Numbered from the stretch's first letter, positions 22,125 to 31,069 are shown. The stretch: DNA of 64,000 nt from Hymenobacter armeniacus (GCF_014699055.1 NZ_JACXAC010000008.1:50651-114650); one strand, 5' to 3'. Translations and numbers: made by a program. The notes: generated from the sequence alone by a model not told the origin.

Positions 22125-24995
22125 ATGCATCGTTTGCTGTTGTCGGGGGGGTTGGGCCTGCTGGTGGCCCGGCTGGCCCCGGCCCAAAGCCTGCCCGTGT
22201 TGTCGCAAAACCCGCCCGATTTGCATTGGCAGGAAGTGCGCACGCCGCACTTCCGGGTGCTGTACCCGGCCGGGCTCGACTCGGCGGCGCAGCGCACCGC
22301 CGCCCGCCTCGAACGCCTGCACGGCCCCAACGGCGCCACGCTCGGCGTGAGCCCGCGGCCCATCTCGGTGGTGATGCAGGCCCAGACCACGGTCAGCAAC
22401 GGCTTTGTGACGTTTCTGCCGCGGCACGCCGAGTTTTTCATCACCCCGCAGCAGGCCCTGGATTTGGGCACCGTCGACTGGCTCGACGGGCTGGTGGTGC
22501 ACGAGTTCCGGCACGTGGGGCAGTTCGAGAAAGCCCGCCAGGGCGTGGGCCGCGTGCTGAGCCCGCTGCTGGGCGACGGCGCCCTGGGCGTGGCCGCCGT
22601 GGGCGTGCCGCAGTGGTTTTTTGAGGGCGACGCCGTGGGCACCGAAACCGCCCTCACGCGCAGCGGGCGCGGGCGCATCCCGAGCTTCGGGGTGGGCCTG
22701 CGGGCCAATCTGCTGGCGGGCCGGCGCTATTCCTACCAGAAAGCGGTGAATGGCTCCCTGCGCGACAACGTGCCCAACTGGTACGTGTTGGGCTATTTCC
22801 TGACGTCGTACTTGAAGACGCACTACGGCCCCAACGCCTGGGCGAAGGCGCTGGACGAGTACTACAAGTTTCCGTTCTACCCGTTCTCGTTTTCCAACGG
22901 CATCCGGCTCACCACCGGCCTCACGGTGGAGCAGCTCTACGGCCGCACCATGACGGAGCTGGATTCGACCTGGCGCGCCCAGCAGGCCGCCCAGCCGGCG
23001 CCCACGCCCGCGCAAGAGTTGCGGGTGGAAGCCACCGAGCGGGTTTTTACCCAATACCAATACCCGCAGTACACCTCCGATAGCACCGTGCTGGCCCTGA
23101 AAACCGGCCTCGACTACATTCCGCAGCTGGTGCTGCTCAGCCGCCGCGGGGCCGAGCGCAAGGTGTTCGTGCCCGGCCAGCTGAACATTCCCGAAATGCT
23201 GTCGGTGAACGGCGGCAAGGCCGTGTGGCCCGAGTTTCAGCAGCACGCCCGCTGGGGCCAGCGCATTGCCTCGGAGCTGAAGGTGCTGGACCTGAACACC
23301 GGCCAGCTCACACGCATCGGCAAAGGCGGGCGCTACTCGGCCGCGGCCCTCTCGCCCGACGGCACGCGCCTGGTGGCCGCCCGCACCGACGCCAGCTACC
23401 ACCACGCCCTCGTCGTCCTCGACGCCCAAACCGGCGCCGAACTGCAAACCCTGCCCAACCCCGCCAACGACCTCTACATCCAGCCCCGCTGGCACCCCGA
23501 CGGCCGCCGCCTGGTGGCCGTGACGCTGAGCGCCGCCGGCAAAACCATCGTCGTCATCGACCCCGCGACTGGCACCGCCCGCCCGCTGCTGCCCGTGGCC
23601 AACGTGAACCTGGCCAACCCGCAGCCCTGGCAGGGCTTTGTGCTCTACAATTCGGCCCAAAGCGGCGTCGACAACATTTACGCCGTGCAGGCCCGCACCG
23701 GGCGCACCTTCCGCGTCACGGCCCGGCCGCTGGGGGCCTACCACGCCGCCGTGGCGCCCGGCGGCCGCACCCTGGCCTTCCACGATTTCCGCGCCTCGGG
23801 CGCCCGCGTGGTCGAAATGCCCCTCGACAGCACCGCCTGGGTGCCGGTGCCCGTGGCCAGCACCGACGCCATTGGACCATATGCCGACGCCCTCACCGCC
23901 AGGGAGCCGGCCGGCCGCGAAGTGGCCCGCCTGCTGGCCCGGCCCGACTCGGCCGGACCGCGCTACGGCGTGAACCGCTACTCACCGCTGCGGCACGCGT
24001 TCAACCTGTTCAGCTACGGCGTGGTGCAAAGCCCGACCGGCAACGCCGTGGCCGTGGGCCTGCGCTCGCAAGATTTGCTGAATACCACGCAGGTGTTTGC
24101 CGGGCTGGGCTACGACCAGGTGGAGCGTACCTTCAGCGTGACCAGCGCCGTGAGCTACCAGGGCCGCTTCCCGGTGCTGGACGTGGACATGACCTACGGC
24201 GGGCGCGACGCCGCCCTCATCAGCCAGGGCGTTACGTACCGCGACCAGTGGCAGTACCTGCGCTTCAGCGCGGGGCTGCGCCTGCCGCTCACCCTCACGC
24301 ATTCCAAATATCTGCAGGGGCTGACGGTGGGGGCCTACCTGCTGCACGAGCAGGTGTACGGCTACGACCTGCCCCTGCGGCGGGTCACGGAAGTCGGCCC
24401 CAACCGGCCGCTCAACGCCGTGCAAACCACCCTCAGCTACGTCACGCAGCTGAAGCGCAGCGCCCGCAGCGTGGCGCCGAAGTGGGGCGGCTCGCTGCTG
24501 GGCACCTACCGCACCACGCCCTTCGGCGGAAACCTGAATGCGTCGCAGGCCGGCCTGCAGGGCAGCGTGTTTCTGCCAGGGCTTTCGCGCAACCACGCCA
24601 TCCGCCTGCGGGCCGGCTACCAGTGGCAGGACCAGGCCCAGTATCAGTTCGCGCCGGCCGTGTCGTTTCCGCGCGGCGAGGGCTACACCAGCTTCGACCG
24701 GCTGCGGGTGGGCAGCTTCGACTACTACCTGCCGCTGGCCTTCACGCATTGGGAGCTGGGGCGCCTGCTCTACATCCAGCGCCTGCGCGCCACCGTGTTT
24801 GGCGACGTGGCCCAGGGCCGCGCCATCCGCGGCATCAACGTGGGACTCGATTACCAGAACGTCGGGTTCGATGCGCTGGTGCAGTTCAACGTGCTGCGCC
24901 TGCGCACGCCCATCGAGGGCGGCGTGCGGGTGGTGTATAGCTCGGTGCAGCGGCAGTGGGTGGTGCAGGCGCTGGCGTTTGATATCCGGCTGTAG
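22125..24995 (+). CDS. Exported gluzincin peptidase / TolB-like propeller / outer-membrane barrel fusion
   Basis: A 956-residue protein from ATG 22125 with a signal peptide ending near APAQS. Residues about 35-290 look like a peptidase-MA (gluzincin) domain: HEFRH at 126-130 and the distal glutamate Glu167 in WFFEGDAVGTETA. Residues about 310-610 carry WD40/TolB-like blades (YSAAALSPDGTRLVAART, IQPRWHPDGRRLVAVTLS, VVIDPATGTARPL). From about 640 to the end, alternating strands such as YQGRFPVLDVDMTYGG and FDYYLPLAFTHWELG, with a terminal VQALAFDIRL, suggest an outer-membrane barrel. The zinc residues are intact, so it may be an active surface-anchored peptidase. Domain boundaries are estimates. 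Confidence 0.82.
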   Translation: MHRLLLSGGLGLLVARLAPAQSLPVLSQNPPDLHWQEVRTPHFRVLYPAGLDSAAQRTAARLERLHGPNGATLGVSPRPISVVMQAQTTVSNGFVTFLPRHAEFFITPQQALDLGTVDWLDGLVVHEFRHVGQFEKARQGVGRVLSPLLGDGALGVAAVGVPQWFFEGDAVGTETALTRSGRGRIPSFGVGLRANLLAGRRYSYQKAVNGSLRDNVPNWYVLGYFLTSYLKTHYGPNAWAKALDEYYKFPFYPFSFSNGIRLTTGLTVEQLYGRTMTELDSTWRAQQAAQPAPTPAQELRVEATERVFTQYQYPQYTSDSTVLALKTGLDYIPQLVLLSRRGAERKVFVPGQLNIPEMLSVNGGKAVWPEFQQHARWGQRIASELKVLDLNTGQLTRIGKGGRYSAAALSPDGTRLVAARTDASYHHALVVLDAQTGAELQTLPNPANDLYIQPRWHPDGRRLVAVTLSAAGKTIVVIDPATGTARPLLPVANVNLANPQPWQGFVLYNSAQSGVDNIYAVQARTGRTFRVTARPLGAYHAAVAPGGRTLAFHDFRASGARVVEMPLDSTAWVPVPVASTDAIGPYADALTAREPAGREVARLLARPDSAGPRYGVNRYSPLRHAFNLFSYGVVQSPTGNAVAVGLRSQDLLNTTQVFAGLGYDQVERTFSVTSAVSYQGRFPVLDVDMTYGGRDAALISQGVTYRDQWQYLRFSAGLRLPLTLTHSKYLQGLTVGAYLLHEQVYGYDLPLRRVTEVGPNRPLNAVQTTLSYVTQLKRSARSVAPKWGGSLLGTYRTTPFGGNLNASQAGLQGSVFLPGLSRNHAIRLRAGYQWQDQAQYQFAPAVSFPRGEGYTSFDRLRVGSFDYYLPLAFTHWELGRLLYIQRLRATVFGDVAQGRAIRGINVGLDYQNVGFDALVQFNVLRLRTPIEGGVRVVYSSVQRQWVVQALAFDIRL

Positions 24996-25002
24996 AACTC
25001 CG

Positions 25003-25176
25003 TGTCATTGCGAGGCCGCAGGCCGTGGCAATCCGTCCTGTTCTCAGCGACTAACCAAATAATGTGACAAACTCAAATAAAAGCCCCCGCACGACTTATT
25101 GCGGGGGCTTTTCACGTTCTGAAAGTGTCTGGTTAATACAGGACGGATTGCCGCGGGCTGCGCCCTCGCAATGACA
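25003..25176. repeat. Nested REP-terminator element, family A, copy 2
   Basis: The left arm 25003-25047 begins TGTCATTGCGAGGCCGCAGG and is identical to copy 1 (11617) for about 44 bp. The right arm at about 25140-25176 (GGACGGATTGCCGCGGGCTG, ending CGCAATGACA) is its reverse complement. TGTGACAA follows the left arm in both copies. A different terminator hairpin sits in the centre. Again it separates convergent genes. Confidence 0.88.
25079..25112. terminator. Bidirectional terminator inside family A copy 2
   Basis: AAAAGCCCCCGC and GCGGGGGCTTTT form a perfect 12-bp stem with A/T tails on both sides, between two convergent genes. Confidence 0.85.
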
Positions 25177-25187
25177 AACGACCCCGC

Positions 25188-26519
25188 TTACGCTCGCACG
25201 CTCTGCGGCTTGAGCGTCGTGAGGTCGCCAATTTTTACCGGCTTGCCGCTGTCGATGCTGTGGCGGGCGGCGATGCCGACCAGGCAGGACATGGCCCCGT
25301 CGCGGGTGCCGGCCGACTGGCGGTAGGGGTCGGCGCCGGGCTGGAAAATTTGCTTGCGCAGGCGCACGTCGCCGCCGCCGTGGCCTTCCTCGTTGTTGGG
25401 GATGCGGATAAGCTCGCGCTTGCCGAAGTTGGGCGTGAACTGGATTTCGTCGAAGGGCTCCTCGTCCCAGGTCTGGCGCTCCTTAATCCAAGCTTCGAGG
25501 CGGCCCTTGGTGCCGTTGAAGGCAATGCGGTAGCCCTCGTAGGGCGAGTAGGTGGTGAGGCTATAGCTCACCTGCACCTGGTTGGCGTACTTAATCTGCA
25601 CGGCCATCTTGTCGAAGATGTCGATGTCTTCTTTCCACACGCAGCCGTCGCGCAGGTAGCCGTCGTACTTTTCGTTGTCGACGTAAATCTTGGACAGGCG
25701 CGCGTCCTTGGTCACGTCCCAGTAGAACTGGCACTTGTCTTTGTGCGGGCAGGGGCGGCAGTGGGTGTGGCGGAACGAGTTGTTTTTGCCGTAGAAATTC
25801 AGCTGCCCGTTGGCGTACACTTCCTCGGGGTCCGAGTCGAGCCACCAGTTCAGCAGGTCGAAGTGGTGGGTGGCTTTGTGCACCAGCAGCGAGCCGCTGT
25901 TCTGGCGCAGGCGGTGCCAGCGGCGGAAGTAGTCGGCGCCGTGGTGCACATCCAAATACCAGTGGAAATCGGCGGAGGTGATGTTGCCGATGACGCCGGC
26001 CCGCAGCAGCTCAAACAGCTTCTGGCGGTGCGGCGAGTAGCGGTAGTTGAAGGTCACCTTCACCTTCTTGCCGGTGCGCTTTTCGGCGTCGATGATTTCC
26101 TGGCACTTCTTTTCGTCGGTCGTCATCGGCTTTTCGGTCACGATGTCGGCCCCGTACTCCATGCCCTTCACGATGAATTGGTTGTGCGTCGCGTCCACGG
26201 TGGTCACGATGAGCACGTCGGGCTTCACCTGCTTCATCATCTTATCGAAATCGGTGAAGGTGGGGCAGCTCACGCCCAGCATCTTTTTGCCGGTTTCCAC
26301 GCGGCCGGGGTTGATGTCGCACAGCCCCACGAATTCCATTTTGTCGCCGTGCTCCTTCAGCACGTCCACGCCCCACATGCCCAGGCCGCGGTGGCCGGTG
26401 CCCACCATGGCCACGCGGGTTTTCTTGGCGGGCGCCAGGGCCGAAGCCAGGGCGTTGTGGGTGAGCAGCGAGCCGGCCAGGGCGCTGCCGGTGAGTTGGG
26501 CGAAGGTGCGGCGTTCCAT
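25188..26519 (-). CDS. Gfo/Idh/MocA family oxidoreductase, exported
   Basis: A 443-residue NAD(P)-dependent sugar oxidoreductase. The start at ATG 26519 gives a twin-arginine-like leader (MERRTFAQLTGSALAGSLL), usual for this Bacteroidetes group. The Rossmann motif is MVGTGHRGLGMWG (38-50), the EKP motif is 129-131, and the conserved lysine/histidine block HKATHHFDLLNWW is 214-226. A Cys-x2-Cys-x5-Cys cluster (Cys254, 257, 263, in HCRPCPHKDKC) is an extra not present in classical family members and could bind metal. Relatives include the GH109 glycosidases, which use NAD hydrolytically. Substrate unknown. An AUG 52 codons upstream would cross low-complexity DNA and is rejected. Confidence 0.9.
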   Translation of the reverse strand: MERRTFAQLTGSALAGSLLTHNALASALAPAKKTRVAMVGTGHRGLGMWGVDVLKEHGDKMEFVGLCDINPGRVETGKKMLGVSCPTFTDFDKMMKQVKPDVLIVTTVDATHNQFIVKGMEYGADIVTEKPMTTDEKKCQEIIDAEKRTGKKVKVTFNYRYSPHRQKLFELLRAGVIGNITSADFHWYLDVHHGADYFRRWHRLRQNSGSLLVHKATHHFDLLNWWLDSDPEEVYANGQLNFYGKNNSFRHTHCRPCPHKDKCQFYWDVTKDARLSKIYVDNEKYDGYLRDGCVWKEDIDIFDKMAVQIKYANQVQVSYSLTTYSPYEGYRIAFNGTKGRLEAWIKERQTWDEEPFDEIQFTPNFGKRELIRIPNNEEGHGGGDVRLRKQIFQPGADPYRQSAGTRDGAMSCLVGIAARHSIDSGKPVKIGDLTTLKPQSVRA

Positions 26520-26627
26520 CAGCGGTGGGAATGAGGTTGGGCCGGTGAAGTTGCTGTTCTTTTGGCTGAAAACCACCAGGCAACGGCGGAGATATTTGCG
26601 CAATCGTTCCCGGAGGTAGGGCACGAA

Positions 26628-26654
26628 AAAGCCCCCGCTGGGGGCGGGGGCTTT
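26628..26654 (-). terminator. Terminator of the alpha/beta hydrolase gene
   Basis: AAAGCCCCCGC and GCGGGGGCTTT form an 11-bp stem; leftward reading ends in five Ts. It lies 67 bp after the hydrolase stop. Confidence 0.75.
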
Positions 26655-26720
26655 GTGAAAACTTGAAGACCACATTCTTCTCGGCTGTCATCCTGAGCGC
26701 CGACAAAACCCGTGCGTTAC

Positions 26721-27557
26721 TTACCGCAGCCGCGTTTCGTGGTGCAGGAAATGGTCCACTGCCGACAGCGTCTCCTGGGGGGCGCTGAGGTGGGGGCAGT
26801 GGCCGCTGGTTTCCACCACTTTCATGCGGCTATCGGCCAGCTGCTCGTTGATGTAGTGGCCCACGGCCAGCGGCGCGATGATGTCGTGCGCCGACTGCAC
26901 GATGAGCGTGGGAATGGTGAGGAAGCCCAGCTCGGCGCGGGTATCGGAGAAGAACGTGACGCGGGCGAAGTGCTTGGCGATTTCGGGGTTGGTGCGCACA
27001 AAGCTGTTGGTGAGGGCCATCACCAGCTCGGGGCTTTCCTTCTGGCCCATCATCACGGGAGCAAAGCCGTTGGCCCAGCCGGTGTAGTCGCCTTCCATGG
27101 CGGCCAGCAACTCGTTGATGTCCTTTTGCTCGAAGCCGCCGGCGTAGCCTTGCTCGTTGATGAAGCGGGGCGAGGGCGACACCAGCACCATTTTCGAAAA
27201 CCGCTCGGGCTCGCGCACGGCCGCAATCACGCCAATCATGGAAGCCACGGAATGGCCCACGAACACCACGTCGTGCAGGGCCAGGGCGCTGAGCACCTGC
27301 AGCAGGTCGTCGGCGTGGCCGGCCAGGGTGCCGTGCTTGGCCGTGGGCTCGTACGCCGCCGGGTCCGACTTGCCGGCCCCAATCAGGTCGAGCAACACCA
27401 CCCGGTACCGGTCTTCGAAGTGGGGCGCCACGAAGCGCCAGTCGCTTTGGTCGCCGCCGAGACCGTGCAAAAACACAATGGCGGGGGTATTGGGGCCGGA
27501 GGCGCCGGAAATGGTGACGTTGCTGCGTTCGAGAATGGAAGTAGCGGGTGGGTTCAT
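26721..27557 (-). CDS. RsbQ/KAI2/DAD2-type alpha/beta hydrolase
   Basis: A 278-residue cytoplasmic serine hydrolase. The catalytic triad is Ser103 in GHSVASMIG, Asp225 in SAHDIIAP and His253 in SGHCPHLSAP. The VLVSPSPRFIN block after the nucleophile, the cap sequence AMEGDYTGWANGFAPV and the GHCPHLS ending are hallmarks of the RsbQ/KAI2/DAD2 group rather than generic esterases. In Bacillus RsbQ supplies a small hydrophobic cofactor to the PAS phosphatase RsbP; in plants relatives are hormone receptors. No RsbP-like gene is adjacent. Family fairly sure; ligand unknown. Confidence 0.88.
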   Translation of the reverse strand: MNPPATSILERSNVTISGASGPNTPAIVFLHGLGGDQSDWRFVAPHFEDRYRVVLLDLIGAGKSDPAAYEPTAKHGTLAGHADDLLQVLSALALHDVVFVGHSVASMIGVIAAVREPERFSKMVLVSPSPRFINEQGYAGGFEQKDINELLAAMEGDYTGWANGFAPVMMGQKESPELVMALTNSFVRTNPEIAKHFARVTFFSDTRAELGFLTIPTLIVQSAHDIIAPLAVGHYINEQLADSRMKVVETSGHCPHLSAPQETLSAVDHFLHHETRLR

Positions 27558-27882
27558 ATTGTGGGAGTAGGGGAAGAAAGGTGTAAGAGGCGCAACATAC
27601 GCCGGCTTTTGATAATGTGGATTCCGGAAATGAGAAATATCACGAGGGGCGGCGAGTGGTTATAGCGCTTGTTGATTAGTTGCTAGCAGCACGCCAATGG
27701 GTTGTGAAATGACACGCTTGGGCTGTGGCGCAATTATTTTTTGGCGCGAAAGCGGCCAGGGCCAACGGTCTGAAATGGGCCTTGCCAGGGCCTGGGCGCA
27801 CTAAACTGAGCCATAACCTTTGCCCGGCCGGCCAGGTAAGCATAGGTGCTTTCTCCTTTCCACTTTCTCCTTTTTCTGTGCC
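27558..27882. other. Divergent intergenic region, 325 bp
   Basis: Lies between the hydrolase and the DUF4136 lipoprotein gene. A TAACCTTTG box at 27814-27822 may serve the rightward gene. No coding frame, RNA or strong hairpin is evident. Confidence 0.4.
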
Positions 27883-28485
27883 ATGAAGCATCCCCTTGTC
27901 TGGGCCGCCTTGCTGCTCGTGTGGCTCGGCGCCTGCGCGCCCGCCGTGAACGTTGAGCAGCGCGCCGATGTCAATTTCAACAACTACCACACCTACGCCT
28001 GGGCCGAAACCGAAGTGAAAGCGCCCGGCGACCAAAACCCGCTGCTGCGCAGCCCCATTGCGCAGGCCAACATTCAGCAGGCCATCGAGGCCGAGCTGGG
28101 CAAGCGCGGCCTGCGGCGCGTGGAGCGCAACCCCGACTTTTACCTCACCACGCACCTGTTTGTGGAGCAGGCCGAGCGCACCGTGATGAACCCCACGCCG
28201 CCCCCGCCGGCGTTTGCCTACCCCTACCTGGTGCGCTACCGCGGCGCCTTGCTGCCCGTGAACTACGGCTACTGGTACTCGCCGGCCTACTACCAAACCA
28301 GCCGCACCGAGCAATACCGCGAAGGCACGCTGGTGCTCGACTTCATCGACGCCAAAACCAACAACCTGGTGTGGCGCGGCTCGATGGGCGAGGCCGTGAA
28401 CGACCCCGCCCGCATAGGCACCCAGTTTGCCGAGGCCGCGCGCGACATCCTCGACAAATTCCCCAAAGGCAAAACCGGCTCCTGA
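27883..28485 (+). CDS. DUF4136 lipoprotein
   Basis: A 200-residue lipoprotein: signal MKHPLVWAALLLVWLGA, lipidated Cys18 (lipobox LGAC). The DUF4136 pattern is evident: VNFNNYHTYAWAE near the N-terminus, IQQAIEAELGKRGLRRVERNPDFYLTTH (seen as two adjacent blocks), the Tyr/Pro-rich middle YGYWYSPAYYQTS, and EGTLVLDFIDAKTNNLVWRG followed by FAEAARDILDKFP. Members are common surface or periplasmic lipoproteins of unknown function. ATG 27883 is preferred because an upstream in-frame start would destroy the lipoprotein signal. Confidence 0.9.
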   Translation: MKHPLVWAALLLVWLGACAPAVNVEQRADVNFNNYHTYAWAETEVKAPGDQNPLLRSPIAQANIQQAIEAELGKRGLRRVERNPDFYLTTHLFVEQAERTVMNPTPPPPAFAYPYLVRYRGALLPVNYGYWYSPAYYQTSRTEQYREGTLVLDFIDAKTNNLVWRGSMGEAVNDPARIGTQFAEAARDILDKFPKGKTGS

Positions 28486-28504
28486 GCCGTGTCGGCGCGG
28501 CGCG

Positions 28505-28912
28505 TCAGCTGGGTTCCCAGAGCTCCAGCTTGTGGCCGTCGGCGTCCAGCACGTGGACGAATTTGCCGTAGTCGTAGGTCGCGATGTCGTCGAGGACGGT
28601 GACGCCGTTGGCGCGCAGCTGCTGCACCAGCCCCTCCAGGTTTTGCACCCGGTAATTAATCATGAACTCCCGGGTGGAGGGCGCGAAGTAGTCGCTGCCC
28701 CGCTGGAAGGGGCTCCACTGCAGCTGCTGCACTTCATCGGGGCGCTCGGCGCTGCGCGATTCAAACGTGGCGCCGTAGTCGTTCACTTCCAGGCCCAAGT
28801 GGCGGGCGTACCAGTCGCGGGTGGCGGCCGGGTTGTCGGAGAAAAAGAAAATGCCACCGATGCCCGTCACCTTGGGGGCGGGGGGGCGAGGAGAGTCGTG
28901 CTGTTCTTCCAT
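28505..28912 (-). CDS. VOC/glyoxalase-fold protein
   Basis: A 135-residue single-module vicinal-oxygen-chelate protein from ATG 28912. It shows GIGGIFFFSDNPAATRDWYARHLGLEV, then YFAPSTREFMINYRVQNLEGLVQQLRANG (two adjacent blocks) and FVHVLDADGHKLELWEP. The final glutamate in LELWEP is the usual metal ligand. Closest in style to bleomycin-resistance or glyoxalase-I-like proteins of unknown substrate. It converges with the DUF4136 gene at 19 bp. Confidence 0.88.
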   Translation of the reverse strand: MEEQHDSPRPPAPKVTGIGGIFFFSDNPAATRDWYARHLGLEVNDYGATFESRSAERPDEVQQLQWSPFQRGSDYFAPSTREFMINYRVQNLEGLVQQLRANGVTVLDDIATYDYGKFVHVLDADGHKLELWEPS

Positions 28913-29038
28913 ACTGATTTTGCTCGTTGAGAACGCGCTGGGCGCAAACGGGCTCAATATCGACAAAATAAAAGGCGGTAAGCCTCTAGTGCCCAGGTGC
29001 AGGAGTGCGTAAACGAGTTTAGGCCTGCCACTGCTTCC

Positions 29039-30370
29039 TCACACTATCGCCTTGTCCTCCACGCTCGTTTCCACCAGCGTCGACTTGGTTTTGCCGATGA
29101 TGTAGCGCAGGCCCTTGTCGTAGCTGAGGTAGCTCCAGGTCCACTGCAGCAGCACCATCAGGCGGTTGCGGAAGCCCACGAGCGACACCACGTGCACCAC
29201 GCTCCAGGCCAGCCAGGCCAAGACGCCCTGCAGGTGGTATTCTTTGCCGAAAAGCTTCACATCGGCCACGGCGTGGTTGCGGCCGATGGTGGCCATGGCG
29301 CCCTTGTCGTGGTACGCAAAGGGCTGCATGAGCTGGTTGGTGAGCACGCGGTAGATATTTTCGCCCAGCAGGCGGCCTTGCTGCAGGGCGGGCTGGGCCA
29401 CCATGGGGTGGCCGTCGGGGTACTGCTCGGTTTTCATCAGGGCGATGTCGCCGATGGCGAAGACGTTTTCGTAGCCCTGCACGCGGTTGTACACGTCCAC
29501 GGCGTAGCGGTTGCCGGGCAGCAGGCAAGTGGCGTCGAGGCCTTTGATGGGGGCGCCCGTGACGCCGGCCGCCCAAATGAGCGTGCGCGCAATGAGCTGC
29601 TGGCCGTTGTTGAGCGTCACGGTGTAGCCGTCGTAGGACTTCACCCGCGCCTCCAGCCACACCTGCACCCCAAACTCCTGCAGCGACTTCAGGGCCTGCG
29701 CCGAAGCGTTGGCCGACATGCCCTTCAGCAGCACCGGCCCGCTCTGCACCAGGTGAATGTCCATTTCCTTGAAGTCGATTTCGCGGTAGTCCTTCGGGAA
29801 TACGTGCTTGCGCAGCTCGCTCAGGGCCCCGGCAATCTCGACGCCGGTGGGCCCGCCGCCCACAATCACGAAATCGAGCAGGCTGTTGAGCTGCTCCATG
29901 TCGCCGAGCTGCAGGGCCTGCTCGAAGTTGGAGAGCACCGTGTTGCGCAGCTCAATGGCGTCTTCCACGCTCTTGATGGCGATGGCGTTTTGGGCCATCT
30001 GCTCGTCGCCGAAGTAGTTGGTGGTGGCGCCGGTGGCCAGCACCAGGTAGTCGTAGCGCACGCAGCCGATGCTGGTTTCCACGATTTGGGCCTGGGCATC
30101 GACCGACAACACCTCGGCCAGCCGAAAGTAGAAGTTGTCCTGCTCGTTGAGGATTTTGCGAAACGGCGACACGATGTCGCCCTCGTCCAGCCCGGCCGTG
30201 GCCACCTGGTAGAGCAGCGGCTGGAAAGTGTGGTAGTTCTGCTTGTCAATCAGCACCACCTGCACGGGGGCGTGGGCCAGGGCCTTGGCCAGCTCCAGCC
30301 CGCCAAAACCGCCGCCTACTATCACCACGCGCGGCTTGCCGAGGTCGTCTATTTTCGTTAACCCTTCCAT
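29039..30370 (-). CDS. ndh: Type II NADH:quinone oxidoreductase
   Basis: A 443-residue single-subunit, non-proton-pumping NADH dehydrogenase. FAD binding is by VIVGGGFGGLELAKAL (17-32), NADH binding by FVIVGGGPTGVEIAGAL (about 167-183), and the FAD-domain closing motif is VFAIGDIALM. The CATCLLPGNRYAVDVYNRV and QPALQQGRLLGENI blocks are usual in NDH-2. A C-terminal hydrophobic stretch (LAWLAWSVVHVVSLVGFRNR, then LMVLLQWTWSYL) should anchor it to the inner membrane. It is transcribed alone. Function is confident; menaquinone is the expected acceptor. Confidence 0.93.
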   Translation of the reverse strand: MEGLTKIDDLGKPRVVIVGGGFGGLELAKALAHAPVQVVLIDKQNYHTFQPLLYQVATAGLDEGDIVSPFRKILNEQDNFYFRLAEVLSVDAQAQIVETSIGCVRYDYLVLATGATTNYFGDEQMAQNAIAIKSVEDAIELRNTVLSNFEQALQLGDMEQLNSLLDFVIVGGGPTGVEIAGALSELRKHVFPKDYREIDFKEMDIHLVQSGPVLLKGMSANASAQALKSLQEFGVQVWLEARVKSYDGYTVTLNNGQQLIARTLIWAAGVTGAPIKGLDATCLLPGNRYAVDVYNRVQGYENVFAIGDIALMKTEQYPDGHPMVAQPALQQGRLLGENIYRVLTNQLMQPFAYHDKGAMATIGRNHAVADVKLFGKEYHLQGVLAWLAWSVVHVVSLVGFRNRLMVLLQWTWSYLSYDKGLRYIIGKTKSTLVETSVEDKAIV

Positions 30371-30460
30371 TGCGAATCACTAGTGCCGGGCCCGAGCAGC
30401 CCCATGGTGCTGCTTACCGCGTTTGCGCGCATGGGGTTGCCGGCACGGCCGCCCGGCGCG

Positions 30461-30901
30461 CTACTGCCCGGCCCGCCGAAACGTGAGCCGGGGCGCGGCG
30501 GCCGTGGCATCGAACAGCCGCAGCTGGCCGTCGCTGATTTCGTAGCGCGCCGTCAGGGCCAGGTTGTCGAGGTACTGGGTTTCGAGCTGCTGCACGGGGC
30601 AGGCCGCGCGCGTCGGTATCGGGGCCGTCAGCGTGAGGGCCTGCCCGGGGCCCAGCGCGAAGCGGCCGCTGAAGTTGTTGCACGGCCCCAGGCCCACCAC
30701 GGCCTTGCCCAGGTCCTGAAATTCGAGGTAGGACCGGGCCGTGCCCGAGTAGCTGGAGGCCGCCACCGGAAACGCGTCGATGGTGGCCAGCGTCCAGTGG
30801 CCGGTGAGCGGCGCGGCGGGCGCGGCGCTTTCGTCTTTCTCGCAGCTGCTCAGGGCCAGGGTTGCAAGGAAAGCCACGGGAAACAGGCGCCGGAAAGTCA
30901 T
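30461..30901 (-). CDS. META-domain lipoprotein (HslJ-like)
   Basis: A 146-residue lipoprotein from ATG 30901; signal MTFRRLFPVAFLATLALSS then lipidated Cys20. The mature part is one META domain: LTGHWTLATIDAFP, YLEFQDLGKAVVGLGPCNNFSGRF (two blocks), TRAACPVQQLETQYLDNLA and YEISDGQLRLFDA. The GxxxCNNFSG and the following cysteine are typical. META proteins are envelope proteins linked to stress or heat resistance in some bacteria; precise function unknown. Confidence 0.88.
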   Translation of the reverse strand: MTFRRLFPVAFLATLALSSCEKDESAAPAAPLTGHWTLATIDAFPVAASSYSGTARSYLEFQDLGKAVVGLGPCNNFSGRFALGPGQALTLTAPIPTRAACPVQQLETQYLDNLALTARYEISDGQLRLFDATAAAPRLTFRRAGQ

Positions 30902-31069
30902 CGGAACGGGGCGGGTGAAAAGGTGAAGCGACCGCGCAATAGTAGCAAAAAAAACGGCACCGGCCACCACGCCTCGGCGGCCAGCGGCCGGCGCAAAACC
31001 AGCTGTTATCGAACTCTTTCCGTAAAGGCGGGTGTTGCCTGCCTACTTCCACCGTTTTGCCTTCCGCTT

